A stretch of DNA of 64,000 nt from Lumnitzera littorea (lineage: Eukaryota; Streptophyta; Magnoliopsida; Myrtales; Combretaceae): the NCBI GenBank assembly GCA_024138015.1, contig JAMXBB010000002.1, positions 10,249,577 to 10,313,576 on the forward strand, read 5' to 3'. A program made the position numbers and the translations under genes. How positions within the stretch are numbered: position 1 is the first letter of the stretch; every line of letters starts with the position of its first letter. The notes beneath the pieces were generated by a model. That model made no database searches. It was not told the DNA's origin and worked only from the letters and a program-made list of their open reading frames with translations. This document shows positions 63,069 to 64,000 of this stretch, one piece after another.

Positions 63069-64000
63069 ATTATATGATATAATAATGATTGGTTATTAAT
63101 TTTACTCTAACATTTTATATCGATGATTTATAATTATATTTATAAAAATCAATACTACTACTTAATATGTTGATTATATTAAGATAATGAATAACTAAAT
63201 ATTTCCTAATTAAATTCCTGTAGGTTGTAACATGGCATAAGTACATCGTGGATGACTCTTAACAAGGAATACGCTGATTTTTCTTTTAAGTACTAATAGA
63301 GAATGTATGATTTGCGTGATTCAAATTGACATGCAATATATAGAGAGAATGTATGTTTTCTAGTCCAAACAAAAGATAAAACATTACAATAAGTGATGTA
63401 TATAGAAGACGTGTTTGTTTATAAGTGCAAATAGAAGATGTGCATAATGGATATTAAACATGGACTTCATAATATCTTCATTGTACACCATGTACTGTAA
63501 GTGAAATCTATTATTAGCTTTGTTAATGGTCTGAAGACTCCATTGGATTTGATCATTTAACTTGGGCTTGAAATTAGGTTTGCAAAAAAGAATACGTATG
63601 ACCTTTAATACGTTTACTTTAATATTTAAGTTTGTAAAAGTAGTTTGAAGAGTAAAGAATTTTCAAGATCAATATTCAAAAGAATATGAGATTTTGAGAG
63701 AAATTACTGGAATCGTTATGGATTTTAAATGGCAAAAGGTCCATAGAGGCATTCATGCGGCATTATAGGTTAGAGGTGGCTTTCGAAGTCTCACCACATG
63801 GACGGTGATCCCCATCACCCCCGCCCCCGGGTTAGTACTTGTTCCCACGAGATCAAGATAATTGGTTGGAGAACCTCCCTCGACCAGTACAAGTCCTTTA
63901 GGTGGTAAAAGAGTCGTCCAGATCGGGACAAAAGGAGGGGAATCCCACTTTTCCGTTGCTCCCTTGAGTCTTGTAGGGTTATCAAGGCATGTTAGGTGTT
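62651..64000. other. Gene-free right flank
   Basis: AT-rich to about 63700, with an AT microsatellite at 63040-63066. From 63730 to the window edge the sequence becomes clearly GC-richer (CCCCATCACCCCCGCCCCCG around 63810), a change that suggests another repeat or gene beginning at the edge. I could not identify it. Confidence 0.5.

Noticed and set aside
1..64000. CRISPR array, prophage or bacterial operon
   Set aside because: No regularly spaced identical repeats with unique spacers and no bacterial gene organisation; genes have plant introns.

Overview
This is plant nuclear DNA, very probably from a eudicot. It is AT-rich, its genes carry GT-AG introns, and it holds a plant-type tRNA-Phe, a plant clade II ATG8 gene and many old plant transposon families. 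I find two intact protein-coding genes and one tRNA gene. Nearly everything else is decayed mobile DNA. There is no CRISPR array, operon, rRNA or viral gene.

Layout: 1-19.9 kb has no convincing gene. It holds a ~100-bp tandem repeat (2.56-2.86 kb), two copies of a MITE-like family, a copy of a CTCGAG-rich dispersed repeat, and two complete solo LTRs of one ~3.1-3.4 kb family on the minus strand (7398-10841 and 11803-14864), each with a perfect 5-bp target duplication. At 19962-20357 an unidentified 131-codon open stretch looks like the last exon or relic of a gene on the plus strand. From 32451 down to 20920 (minus strand) lies a complete 20-exon WDR6/TRM734-type WD40 gene of 1391 codons; I worked out every splice site and the phases close exactly. 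Its third intron carries a small poly(A)-tailed retroposon with a 16-bp target duplication.

Only ~100-130 bp upstream of the WDR6 start codon begins a 6.7-kb decayed Mutator-like element (32581-39284). It has long diverged terminal inverted repeats, a broken MURA-type transposase and a broken plant-mobile-domain (PMD) gene. An 11-bp flanking direct repeat suggests it inserted into the WDR6 leader or promoter. From 39.3 to 55.2 kb come a CTCGAG-rich repeat, a third solo LTR, another CTCGAG-rich copy, and a nest of three layers: a foldback element split by a solo LTR (TSD TTACA), which is itself split by another solo LTR of the same family. Further tandem repeats follow.

At 55.7-59.2 kb a tRNA-Phe(GAA) gene (minus) and an ATG8 gene (plus, five exons, 119 aa) are divergent, with only 170 bp between the tRNA 5' end and the ATG8 start codon. 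The ATG8 protein ends in a two-residue tail after the lipidation glycine. From 59.2 to 64 kb there are only repeats.

The genes are not an obvious functional unit. By family knowledge, though, WDR6/TRM734 directs 2'-O-methylation of anticodon position 34, and tRNA-Phe(GAA) is a classic substrate. Their presence in one window is probably coincidence.
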